NCBI GenBank assembly: GCA_949127925.1
Contig: CASBQX010000146.1
Location: 1 to 19,462 of the forward strand
Length of the DNA stretch: 19,462 bases
Source: Synechococcales cyanobacterium PMM_0002
GTDB lineage: Bacteria; Cyanobacteriota; Cyanobacteriia; Elainellales; Elainellaceae
Direction of reading: 5' to 3'
In this document: positions 1 through 5,804 of the stretch, piece by piece
Layout of the letters: each line of letters opens with the position of its first letter
Numbering within the stretch: position 1 is the first letter of the stretch
Translations under genes and position numbers: made by a program
Notes under the pieces: model-generated
Seen by the model: only the letters and a program-made list of their open reading frames with translations
What the model was told of the DNA's origin: nothing
Databases searched by the model: none

Positions 1-28
1 AACGCTTAAAAGCGTCTAACTTACCCAA

Positions 29-66
29 CACCCGTAGAGCCGCGATTAATCGCGGCTCTACGGGTG
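29..66. repeat. 38-bp perfect palindrome, copy 1 of a dispersed family
   Basis: Every base from 29 to 47 pairs with 66 down to 48, with no mismatch. The core (34-61) is GTAGAG, then C, then CGCGATTAATCGCG, then G, then CTCTAC. A second copy lies at 14869-14914 with the same core apart from one symmetric pair. It ends one base from the ccmK4 stop codon, so a hairpin would form at the end of that mRNA. No T-run follows on the ccmK4 strand, so it is not a classical terminator; 3' end protection is an alternative. Palindromic repeats of this kind are common between cyanobacterial genes. Confidence 0.85.
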
Positions 67-67
67 C

Positions 68-403
68 CTATCCGGGCAAGCGCCGCAGTTCTCCGGAGCC
101 TCTAAATTGCTCAACTTCTGGCGTGAAGGCGATCGGCAACACAATCTCAACATTTTCGTGAGGGCGAGGAATAATCACCCAGGTTTCTAATGCTCCACCC
201 GGTGTGTTTTGAGCTGCCGCAATTCCCGCATCCATCGCGTTTTTCACTTCCGACACATCGCCCCGGATCATAACTGTGAAGCGGGCACTACCAGCTCGAA
301 TGTATCCTACCAGGGTGACGCTACCTGCTTTGACCATAGCGTCTGCCGCTGCCAGTACGGCAGGAAAACCCTTTGTTTCAAGTGCCCCAACTGCAACAGG
401 CAT
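68..403 (-). CDS. ccmK4: Carboxysome shell protein CcmK4 (BMC domain)
   Basis: Small shell protein of the bacterial microcompartment family. Hexamers tile the facets of the carboxysome, and the central pore is thought to pass small metabolites such as bicarbonate and ribulose bisphosphate. The 111-residue product is a single BMC domain: the opening VGALETKGFPAVLAAADAM is typical, the pore loop is IRAGSARF (residues 35-42), and the end of the domain reads IIPRPHENVEIVLPI. The pore loop and the basic C-terminal tail match CcmK4 rather than CcmK1/K2, as remembered from Synechocystis proteins. The start is supported by a GGAG Shine-Dalgarno sequence just upstream. It lies 150 nt downstream of ccmK3 on the same strand, the usual satellite arrangement away from the main ccm operon. 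CcmK3/K4 are thought to adjust shell permeability rather than build the bulk shell. Confidence 0.9.
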   Translation of the reverse strand: MPVAVGALETKGFPAVLAAADAMVKAGSVTLVGYIRAGSARFTVMIRGDVSEVKNAMDAGIAAAQNTPGGALETWVIIPRPHENVEIVLPIAFTPEVEQFRGSGELRRLPG

Positions 404-553
404 ATTTTCTCCATAAGCGATCGCAAGACCTCATTGTACGGTCTAACGGGTGCTAAATTTGGGTAAGACGATCGGTTCTTGTAGACTTGATGAGAATTTA
501 CAGAAGATTTAAATCACTAGCCCAAATGACTCGGCTAACTTCGTTCACTGGTC

Positions 554-859
554 TTACATGAACTGTTCCACACTGGGCGTGTAATTAATCGGCAGCACCG
601 CTTCTAAGTTTTCAGGTGGGTTGGGAATGATGTAGTAATCGACTACTTGCGACCCATATACCAGCTTTGCCGCCGCTACACCTGCTGCTATGGCCGGTTC
701 TACTTCAGAATTGCTGCCCCGAATGGCGACCAAAAACTCTGCCCGTTCCGCCAACCCAAAATAAACCAGCGTCACTCGCCCCGACTTCACCATGGCATCT
801 GCCGCCGCCAGCACCCCAGGAAACCCTACAGTTTGAATCACTCCAACTGCCGCTGGCAT
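554..859 (-). CDS. ccmK3: Carboxysome shell protein CcmK3 (BMC domain)
   Basis: Single BMC-domain protein of 101 residues, starting with a GGGAGAG ribosome-binding site 6-8 nt ahead of ATG. The N-terminus (VGVIQTVGFPGVLAAADAM) is typical of CcmK. The pore loop, GLAERAEF at residues 35-42, and the segment YYIIPNPPENLEAVLPI separate it from CcmK1/K2/K4 and match CcmK3. In characterised cyanobacteria CcmK3 does not form homohexamers well but joins CcmK4 in mixed hexamers; that is family knowledge, not visible here. The gene follows dnaN on the same strand after 88 nt, so some read-through from dnaN is possible. No terminator is visible in that gap. Confidence 0.9.
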   Translation of the reverse strand: MPAAVGVIQTVGFPGVLAAADAMVKSGRVTLVYFGLAERAEFLVAIRGSNSEVEPAIAAGVAAAKLVYGSQVVDYYIIPNPPENLEAVLPINYTPSVEQFM

Positions 860-947
860 AATCGCTCTCCCAAATTCAGTTCATCTTCGTTGACCCATTG
901 TATGGACTCGCCGCCACCCTTGCGCAATTCGGCAGTGAAAATGATCG

Positions 948-2099
948 CTAACTACGGATCTGCACGGGCATCACCAGATAGGTCATCTTCATGCCTCCTA
1001 GCGGGGTGACAATCGACGGGCTAGTGGCTGCGTTGAACTGCATTTGGATTTCAGTCGTATTAAACGCCTTGAGTCCTTCTAGCAAATAGCGAACATTGAA
1101 GGCGATGTCCAGGTCTTCGCCAGAAACTTGGGCGGCGACAGCTTCACGGCCATTGCCAACATCGGGTGCATCGACCGAAACAACAATTTCTTGCTTTGTC
1201 CCATCGAGGCTCAGTTTGACGATGTTGTTCTTTTGGTCGGCCAAGACCGCAATCCGCTCTAGAGCGCTAATGAACAAACGTCGCTCGACGGTCATTTGGC
1301 GCGAAAACTGGCGGGGGATGAGCTGGCGATAGTTGGGATATTGCCCTTCCAGCAGGCGACTGGTAATCCGCTGATGCTCCCATTCAAAAATCAGTTGCCC
1401 TTGGTCAAACCGAACGGCGATCGCCTCCACAGACGGGTGCATTTGCAACATCCGCTCTAGTTCTCGCAGCGCCTTACCTGGAACCGTCACATCAAACGTT
1501 GCCACTTTTGGAGCCGCCGCCGTTTCAGTCTCAGCTCCAGGTTTTATCGTTTGCACGACTGCCAACCGATGCCCATCCGTTGCCGCAAACTCCATTTCGT
1601 CGCCCTCAGCGGTGACGTGTACCCCCGTCAACACCTGTTTCGTCTCATCGCCACTGGTTGCAAACAAAGACCCTCGCAGCCCCTCCACGAGCGATTCTAC
1701 TAGCAGGTGAGTCGCCTCTCCATTGTCCAGCGTCGGCAGCTCCGGATATTGGTCTGCCGCCATGCCCCGCACCTGGTAGCGACCCAAGGCACACGTCAGC
1801 GTGGCTAGCGACCCATCGGCTTCGGCGTCCAGTGTCAGTTCGCCGTCTGGCAAGCGCGACACGATATCGGTCAACAGCTTGGCCGGCAGGGTAAGCGTTC
1901 CACCCGCTTCGACTTGAGCAGAAAAACTGGTTTGCACCCCCAAACTGAGATCAAATCCAGTCAAACTAACGCGTTGCGTTGTCTCATCTGCCTTCAACAA
2001 CACGTTTGCTAGTACAGGTAAACTAGGGCGAGACGGCACGGCACGGCTAACCAGAGACAGATGGGTGTTTAAATCGCTTTGAGTGCAGATAAGTTTCAT
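948..2099 (-). CDS. dnaN: DNA polymerase III beta subunit (sliding clamp)
   Basis: The ring-shaped processivity factor that holds the replicative polymerase on DNA; it also recruits repair and replication-control proteins. The product is 383 residues, a normal length for three clamp domains. The start MKLICTQSDLNTHLSLVSRAVPSRPSLPVLANV is typical of domain 1. Further signatures are FATSGDETKQVLTG and ATDGHRLAVV in domain 2, and LLEGQYPNYRQLIP. The C-terminus YLVMPVQIRS lines the peptide-binding pocket. Upstream lies a cluster of DnaA boxes, and dnaN points away from it, so it is transcribed with the replication fork if that cluster is oriC. As in other cyanobacteria, dnaA is not next to dnaN here. 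The start codon is ATG with only a weak ribosome-binding site (AAGG). Confidence 0.97.
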   Translation of the reverse strand: MKLICTQSDLNTHLSLVSRAVPSRPSLPVLANVLLKADETTQRVSLTGFDLSLGVQTSFSAQVEAGGTLTLPAKLLTDIVSRLPDGELTLDAEADGSLATLTCALGRYQVRGMAADQYPELPTLDNGEATHLLVESLVEGLRGSLFATSGDETKQVLTGVHVTAEGDEMEFAATDGHRLAVVQTIKPGAETETAAAPKVATFDVTVPGKALRELERMLQMHPSVEAIAVRFDQGQLIFEWEHQRITSRLLEGQYPNYRQLIPRQFSRQMTVERRLFISALERIAVLADQKNNIVKLSLDGTKQEIVVSVDAPDVGNGREAVAAQVSGEDLDIAFNVRYLLEGLKAFNTTEIQMQFNAATSPSIVTPLGGMKMTYLVMPVQIRS

Positions 2100-2137
2100 C
2101 GGGGAAACCTTGGGGTTTAAATCGTGCTTGGAAGGCT

Positions 2138-2166
2138 ATCGTATCACCGTTGTCCCTTTGGTTCAA
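2138..2166 (-). promoter_or_regulatory. Candidate sigma70-type promoter of dnaN
   Basis: On the minus strand TTGAAC (2166-2161) is separated by exactly 17 nt from TACGAT (2143-2138), each matching four of six consensus bases. The -10 box is about 39 nt from the dnaN start. It lies between the AT-rich part of the origin and the gene, so transcription here could affect opening of the origin. This is an inference from spacing and partial matches only. Confidence 0.35.
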
Positions 2167-2200
2167 TTTGTTGTCTTGTAAATACACTTGTTCTAATTGA

Positions 2201-2254
2201 GCTTCTTAATTAGATTATAAATTCTTTAAAAGATAGATCAGTAGTAGTAGGGGC
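2201..2254. other. Candidate DNA unwinding element with DnaA-trio motif
   Basis: The block 2201-2240 has 8 G/C in 40 bases. It is followed by three TAG triplets in a row (2242-2250), then GGGC (2251-2254), then two abutting DnaA boxes (2255-2272). AT-rich DNA, TAG-type triplets, a short GC-rich spacer and paired boxes are the parts of the basal unwinding system described from Bacillus subtilis, where DnaA extends from the boxes onto one strand through the triplets. The match in order and spacing is seen in the sequence; the function is inferred. Confidence 0.65.
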
Positions 2255-2346
2255 TGTGGAAACTGTGGAAAAGTTGGGGGGATCATGCGTCACTCTGCCT
2301 CTGGATGATTTCCTCCCTGTGGAAAACCTGTGGAAAATGTGGAAAG
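2255..2346 (-). promoter_or_regulatory. DnaA boxes 1-5, reverse orientation
   Basis: Five copies of TGTGGAAA plus one base, starting at 2255 (C), 2264 (A), 2318 (A), 2329 (A) and 2338 (G). Read on the minus strand they are xTTTCCACA; three are the exact cyanobacterial consensus TTTTCCACA. Boxes 1 and 2 abut, and boxes 4 and 5 are one base short of following box 3 by a full extra repeat. Abutting boxes favour cooperative DnaA binding. Confidence 0.88.
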
Positions 2347-2518
2347 TTATCCACACTGTATTAGCGCCTATGGATCTTTATCCACACCAACGCCTAGTTT
2401 TCCCGATCATATCCCCATGTTTTCCACAGAAAAAGCCGAGTTTTCCACAGGCTACATACCATTTTTGAGGTCAAGATGCTAGAAAAACTTAATGCAAGCC
2501 ACTGTGATTTATTCCACA
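2347..2518 (+). promoter_or_regulatory. DnaA boxes 6-10, forward orientation
   Basis: TTATCCACA at 2347 and 2378, TTTTCCACA at 2420 and 2441, and the one-mismatch form TATTCCACA at 2510. Box 6 directly abuts reverse box 5, so 2329-2355 is three 9-mers without a gap. Box 10 lies in a small inverted repeat (ACTGTG at 2501, CACAGT at 2515) and is the least certain. Confidence 0.87.
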
Positions 2519-2675
2519 GTTATGGGAGCAGCTGCCAAAGGGACTAATCAGCATAGATTTGCTCAATTAGCCATCAGTCTGAATTAAATCAAGTGCTGCT
2601 AAACGCTCCGATGGTAAAAATGGGGGCTAAACTGAAGATAATTTCAACCTTGATATTCTCTTTGGATTTTGGCTC

Positions 2676-3008
2676 ATGGCGTCTATGAATTCGGCACTTT
2701 TAGCACCCGTCATGATGGCGACTGCGCCCACGGTAGCGCCACAAAAGTCCGGTCAAACGGTTCACAAGACCTATCCCAACTACAAAGTCATTGTGTTGAA
2801 TGATGATTTCAACACGTTTAAGCATGTGGAGGAATGTTTGGTAAAACATATTCCTCAGATGACGAGCGATCGCGCCCGTGAACTGACCAATCAGATCCAT
2901 CACGAGGGGCAAGCGATTGTGTGGGTTGGGCCGCAAGAGCAGGCAGAACTCTATCATCAGCAGTTAAGTCGCGAAGATCTGACGATGGCTCCACTAGAGG
3001 CGGCGTAG
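2676..3008 (+). CDS. clpS: ClpS adaptor of the Clp protease
   Basis: ClpS hands proteins bearing destabilising N-terminal residues to the ClpC/ClpA unfoldase. The 110-residue product has a variable head of about 30 residues, then the ClpS core: YKVIVLNDDFNTFKHV (N42, D43, D44) and IHHEGQAIVWVG. By alignment with E. coli ClpS, H75 corresponds to the pocket histidine H66, and F48 takes the place of M40 at the gate of the pocket. The start is uncertain: ATG at 2676 has no clear ribosome-binding site, and a second in-frame ATG follows at 2685. It is the first gene on the right of the putative origin. The ClpR/ClpP3 core genes lie only 1.1 kb further on. The last codons and the stop lie in a short direct repeat. 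Confidence 0.93.
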   Translation: MASMNSALLAPVMMATAPTVAPQKSGQTVHKTYPNYKVIVLNDDFNTFKHVEECLVKHIPQMTSDRARELTNQIHHEGQAIVWVGPQEQAELYHQQLSREDLTMAPLEAA

Positions 3009-3020
3009 AAGCGGCGTAGA
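3000..3020. repeat. Tandem 10-bp repeat across the clpS stop codon
   Basis: GCGGCGTAGA occurs at 3000-3009 and again at 3011-3020, period 11. The first copy contains the clpS TAG; the second provides another TAG just downstream in a different frame. It looks like a slippage duplication. Confidence 0.8.
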
Positions 3021-3069
3021 GGTAGAACAGCAATACGGAGCGCTGGAGGCTTAAAACGGGTGCCTATGA

Positions 3070-3363
3070 ATGGGTCAACATATGAGCGGTAGACTGGTTT
3101 GGAATCACTCGACCCATTTGCCCGGTCTAATTCCTATTCTCAATAAATTGATTAATGTGGCGGGGATCCAAACCGTTACTCCGGCTGTGCTGAGCCGCTC
3201 TAAGTCCAATGCGCCGACGTTTCAGCTCAAGGTGTCTGTCCCAATTCGGGGCGGATACAAGCTGATTGCCCGTAAAGGTAAAACCTGCCAGGAAGTCTTT
3301 GTGATTACGCCCCTTAGCCAGGTAGATCTGGAAGGGGCGATCGCGCTCCTCCTAGATCGCTGA
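3070..3363 (+). CDS. DUF2103 family protein
   Basis: A 97-residue cytoplasmic protein with the conserved cyanobacterial sequence GRLVWNHSTHLPGLIPILNKL near the N-terminus and VSVPIRGGYKLIARKG in the middle. I recognise these as DUF2103, annotated as predicted metal-binding; the function is unknown to me and no clear metal site can be proved by eye (H13 and H16 in WNHSTH are candidates). There is no membrane segment. Two starts are possible, ATG 3070 and ATG 3082; the second gives MSGRLVWN, closer to how I remember the family starting. The gene follows clpS by 61 nt on the same strand, so cotranscription is likely. It converges on the J-domain gene, whose end lies 38 nt away. Confidence 0.75.
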   Translation: MGQHMSGRLVWNHSTHLPGLIPILNKLINVAGIQTVTPAVLSRSKSNAPTFQLKVSVPIRGGYKLIARKGKTCQEVFVITPLSQVDLEGAIALLLDR

Positions 3364-3380
3364 CTATGCTAGATCGCTGA
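3352..3380. repeat. 12-bp direct repeat across the DUF2103 gene stop
   Basis: CTAGATCGCTGA occurs at 3352-3363, where its last three bases are the stop codon, and again at 3369-3380, period 17. Like the repeat at the end of clpS, it copies the last codons plus the stop. Confidence 0.8.
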
Positions 3381-3401
3381 TTGAAGCTCAAAATTTAAAC
3401 C

Positions 3402-4034
3402 TCAAAAAATCTCAATCCCTTCCAGCCGCCGCATGTCGCGATCGACCTCAAACCACAGGGCTTTGTTGCGGGGATCGGTGCGCAGAGCCTTGTTGAGGTA
3501 CAGGCGCGCCTTGTCGGGCTGGTTGGTATCTACTAGATGGCGTCCCCAGCGTTGATAGGCGATCGCCTGCCATTGGCGCACCTCCATGTCATGGGGCAGG
3601 CGTTGGGCTAACCCTTCAATGAGGGCGATCGCTCGGGGAAACCGCTGCTCTCGTAGCATCTGCTGGAGCTGGAGGTACGCGTGTTCTTTCAGCCGATGGT
3701 CGTTGGGGGAGGTATCGGGATCTTTTTGAATGGTCGGCTGTGGGCGCAGGTTTGTTGAGTGCGTCTGCGATGGCACAGAGGGCTGAGGGGAGGGAACGGT
3801 TGGCGATCGCGCTGATCGATCGGTAGCTGTTAGAGGAGGACTGATCGGGCTAGCCGCGTTGATCAGCTGGCGATACGCATCGGTGAGTTGAATGAACTTT
3901 TCAGCGTACTGCTGATTGCCAGAACTAACGTCGGGGTGACATTGGCGCGCCAACCGTCGATAGGACGATTTAATTTCCTCATAGGATGCGCCAGTTCTCA
4001 GCCCCAATATCCGGTAGCAATCGGCAAGGTTCAT
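3402..4034 (-). CDS. J-domain protein with C-terminal TPR-like region
   Basis: Hsp40-type co-chaperone expected to stimulate a DnaK. The J domain fills residues 1-60 (MNLADCYRILGL...), with the essential HPD tripeptide at H33-P34-D35 between helices II and III. Residues 60-108 are rich in Pro, Ser and Thr and look like a flexible linker. Residues 109-210 are helical with TPR-like spacing (YLQLQQMLREQRFPRAIALI, ARLYLNKALRTDPRNKALW). There is no G/F region and no zinc-finger domain, so this is a class III J protein. ATG at 4034 is preferred because it starts right at the J domain; a TTG start at 4055 would add seven residues. The leader is unusually short, because a terminator for the upstream clpP gene ends about 20 nt before the ATG. 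Confidence 0.85.
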   Translation of the reverse strand: MNLADCYRILGLRTGASYEEIKSSYRRLARQCHPDVSSGNQQYAEKFIQLTDAYRQLINAASPISPPLTATDRSARSPTVPSPQPSVPSQTHSTNLRPQPTIQKDPDTSPNDHRLKEHAYLQLQQMLREQRFPRAIALIEGLAQRLPHDMEVRQWQAIAYQRWGRHLVDTNQPDKARLYLNKALRTDPRNKALWFEVDRDMRRLEGIEIF

Positions 4035-4053
4035 TCTAAAGAAAATAGTTTCC

Positions 4054-4087
4054 AAAAAAATGGCAGAATTAACTAAAATTCTGCCAT
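4054..4087 (-). terminator. Rho-independent terminator of the clpR-clpP3 unit
   Basis: An 11-bp perfect stem (4060-4070 with 4077-4087) has a 6-nt loop and is followed on the minus strand by seven T residues (4060-4054). It lies 66 nt past the clpP3 stop codon. It also sits directly in front of the J-domain gene, which reads the same way. Confidence 0.9.
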
Positions 4088-4152
4088 CAGAGACGAAAAA
4101 TTACACCCGTTTAGGCGATCGCAATACAAAAAATTAATGTTGTAAGCGGCAT

Positions 4153-4752
4153 TTAAGAAGGCGTTTCATTGATCACGCGATCGATCAAACCATAGGCTTG
4201 CGCTTCGTCTGCCGACATAAAATAGTCGCGATCGGTATCTTTGGCGATCTGCTCGACTGATTTACCCGTTTGGGCTGCCATTAGCTCGTTTAGCTCTTGA
4301 CGCACCCGCAAAATCTGTTTGGCCTCAATTTCGATATCGGTGGCCTGCCTGCGTCCGGTGCCGCCCATCGGCTGGTGAATCATGATCCGAGCATGGGGAA
4401 GAGCCAATCGCTTGCCCTTACTGCCCGATGCCAGCAAGAACGCACCCATTGATGCAGCAAGGCCAACACAAATTGTCACCACTTCAGACTTGATGTGCTG
4501 CATGGTGTCATAAATCGCCATGCCCGCCGTTACCGAGCCGCCTGGAGAGTTGATGTAAATATAGATGGGCTTGTTTTGATCGTCTGAATCTAGGTACAGC
4601 AGCGACGCGATAATCGAGTTTGCCAGAGAATCGGTTACTTCTTGACCTAGAAAAATAATCCGCTCTTGGTTGAGCCGGGTGTAGATATCAATCCACCGCT
4701 CGTAGGTGCTACCAGGGAGACGGTATGGAACACTGGGAATTCCAATTGGCAT
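4153..4752 (-). CDS. clpP3: ATP-dependent Clp protease proteolytic subunit (ClpP3 type)
   Basis: Serine peptidase subunit; in cyanobacteria ClpP3 and ClpR form a mixed ring that works with the ClpC unfoldase. The 199-residue product has the full catalytic triad: S101 in [10 protein letters not shown]126 in IMIHQPMGG, and D176 in DTDRDYF. The oxyanion/strand segment [19 protein letters not shown] is also intact. It lacks a long propeptide. The paralogue number 3 is inferred from the partner gene: clpR lies 124 nt upstream on the same strand, the arrangement known for clpR-clpP3. Transcription ends at a strong hairpin plus T-run at 4054-4087. No Shine-Dalgarno sequence is evident before the ATG. 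Confidence 0.93.
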   Translation of the reverse strand: MPIGIPSVPYRLPGSTYERWIDIYTRLNQERIIFLGQEVTDSLANSIIASLLYLDSDDQNKPIYIYINSPGGSVTAGMAIYDTMQHIKSEVVTICVGLAASMGAFLLASGSKGKRLALPHARIMIHQPMGGTGRRQATDIEIEAKQILRVRQELNELMAAQTGKSVEQIAKDTDRDYFMSADEAQAYGLIDRVINETPS

Positions 4753-4876
4753 AGGTCTTTTTTGGGGGGATGAGAGGTGGGTAAGTGAGCGGACGAGCGG
4801 GATCGGAAAACCTTGCTCTAGCCTGTCAAGATGGTGACGGTCTAACGTAGGGGCTTGGTATAGAAAACTGCCCGGT

Positions 4877-5563
4877 CTATGTCAACGCCGGGACGGGTGC
4901 AGGTAACTGCTTAGCACTTTCTAATACGCGATCGATCAAGCCATACTCTTTGGCTTCAGCAGGGGTGAGATAGAACATCCGATCGGTATCTTTGGCAATT
5001 TTTTCGGCTGCTTGACCCGTATTTTTAGCCAAGATTTCCAGCAGGGTGGTCTTGTTTAGCAGCACCTCTTTGGCTCGAATTTGGATATCGGTTGCCTGCC
5101 CTTGAGCGCCTGTGCGAGGCTGGTTCAAGACGATGGAGGCATGCGGTAGGCTAGCTCGGAAGCCCTTTGTCCCTGCCGAAAGAATCATGGCAGCAGTGCC
5201 CAATGCTTGACCAATACAAATAGTATGAATTGGAGGTTTGATGTAGCTCATGGTGTCACAGATAGCAAACGCTTCGGTTTCGTAACCTACAGCGTCACCG
5301 TCGTACCAAGACGTTCCGGTTGAATTGATGTAGAAGAAGATAGGCTTCTCTGGATCGTCGAATTGCAGATACAGCAACTGAGCAATAATGAGTTCCGTAA
5401 CATCGATCCCCACTCTCCGTTTAACATCATCGGAGGAGAACAGCGGCATCCCCAAGTAAATGATCCGCTCTTTTAAGAGCAAGGAAGGCAGGTCGGGTGG
5501 GGGTGTACGATAAGACGAATCCCCATAGTAGTTAGACTGAACGGCCTGAATGGGTGAACTCAT
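4877..5563 (-). CDS. clpR: ClpR, inactive ClpP paralogue
   Basis: Structural subunit of the cyanobacterial/plastid Clp core with no peptidase activity of its own. The 228-residue product aligns along its length with ClpP, but all three catalytic positions differ: Ser to G122 ([10 protein letters not shown]), His to N147 ([11 protein letters not shown]), Asp to M196 (DTDRMFYLT). It has the insertion [18 protein letters not shown] at about residues 82-99, which I associate with ClpR of cyanobacteria. The N-terminus (residues 1-27) is longer and proline-rich. It is the first gene of a two-gene unit with clpP3. A divergent gene starts 241 bp away, so promoters for both lie in 5564-5804, where I see no clear consensus element. 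Confidence 0.93.
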   Translation of the reverse strand: MSSPIQAVQSNYYGDSSYRTPPPDLPSLLLKERIIYLGMPLFSSDDVKRRVGIDVTELIIAQLLYLQFDDPEKPIFFYINSTGTSWYDGDAVGYETEAFAICDTMSYIKPPIHTICIGQALGTAAMILSAGTKGFRASLPHASIVLNQPRTGAQGQATDIQIRAKEVLLNKTTLLEILAKNTGQAAEKIAKDTDRMFYLTPAEAKEYGLIDRVLESAKQLPAPVPALT

Positions 5564-5804
5564 AGCTTAATTTGCCTTTGCAGTTGCCTAAACAAGAGGC
5601 ATTGTTTTTAACATAGTAGCGTGAACCCAGTATCGGTTGCAGACTAGAGTAATAGGGATCACCGACTGAAGAGATGAGCAAAGGGTGCCGCCTACCAGGG
5701 ATTGAGTCGATCACGGATGATGTCTTTTGTTCGGTTCTCAACACCCGGCTTAACTTACGCAGAATTTATACAGTTTTCTGGAATCTTCTAGGAGCGTCGA
5801 AACT

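Larger units (their letters stand above)
2186..2518. other. oriC: Probable chromosomal replication origin (oriC)
   Basis: The dnaN-clpS gap holds ten DnaA-box-like 9-mers. Most are the cyanobacterial form TTTTCCACA or the general form TTATCCACA. Reverse-oriented boxes start at 2255, 2264, 2318, 2329 and 2338; forward boxes start at 2347, 2378, 2420, 2441 and 2510. The orientation switches at 2346/2347. An AT-rich block with about 20% G+C (2201-2240) lies on the dnaN side. In well-studied cyanobacteria such as Synechococcus elongatus, oriC lies beside dnaN, which fits. The flanking genes dnaN and clpS both point away. A 70-codon reading frame crosses this region but is built of the boxes and is not considered a gene. 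Confidence 0.9.

Noticed and set aside
17..466. Inverted partial match (CTTACCCA / CACCCG and reverse) on both sides of ccmK4
   Set aside because: Only short blocks match (about 8 bp each) with differing spacing; too weak to call flanking repeats of a mobile gene.
2256..2468. A 70-codon plus-strand reading frame across the dnaN-clpS gap
   Set aside because: It is made of DnaA boxes read as codons, with no ribosome-binding site and no protein-like composition.
4753..4876. A separate promoter for clpP3 based on a minus-strand TTGACA near 4825
   Set aside because: No acceptable -10 box lies 16-18 nt further on, so the gene is better seen as following clpR.
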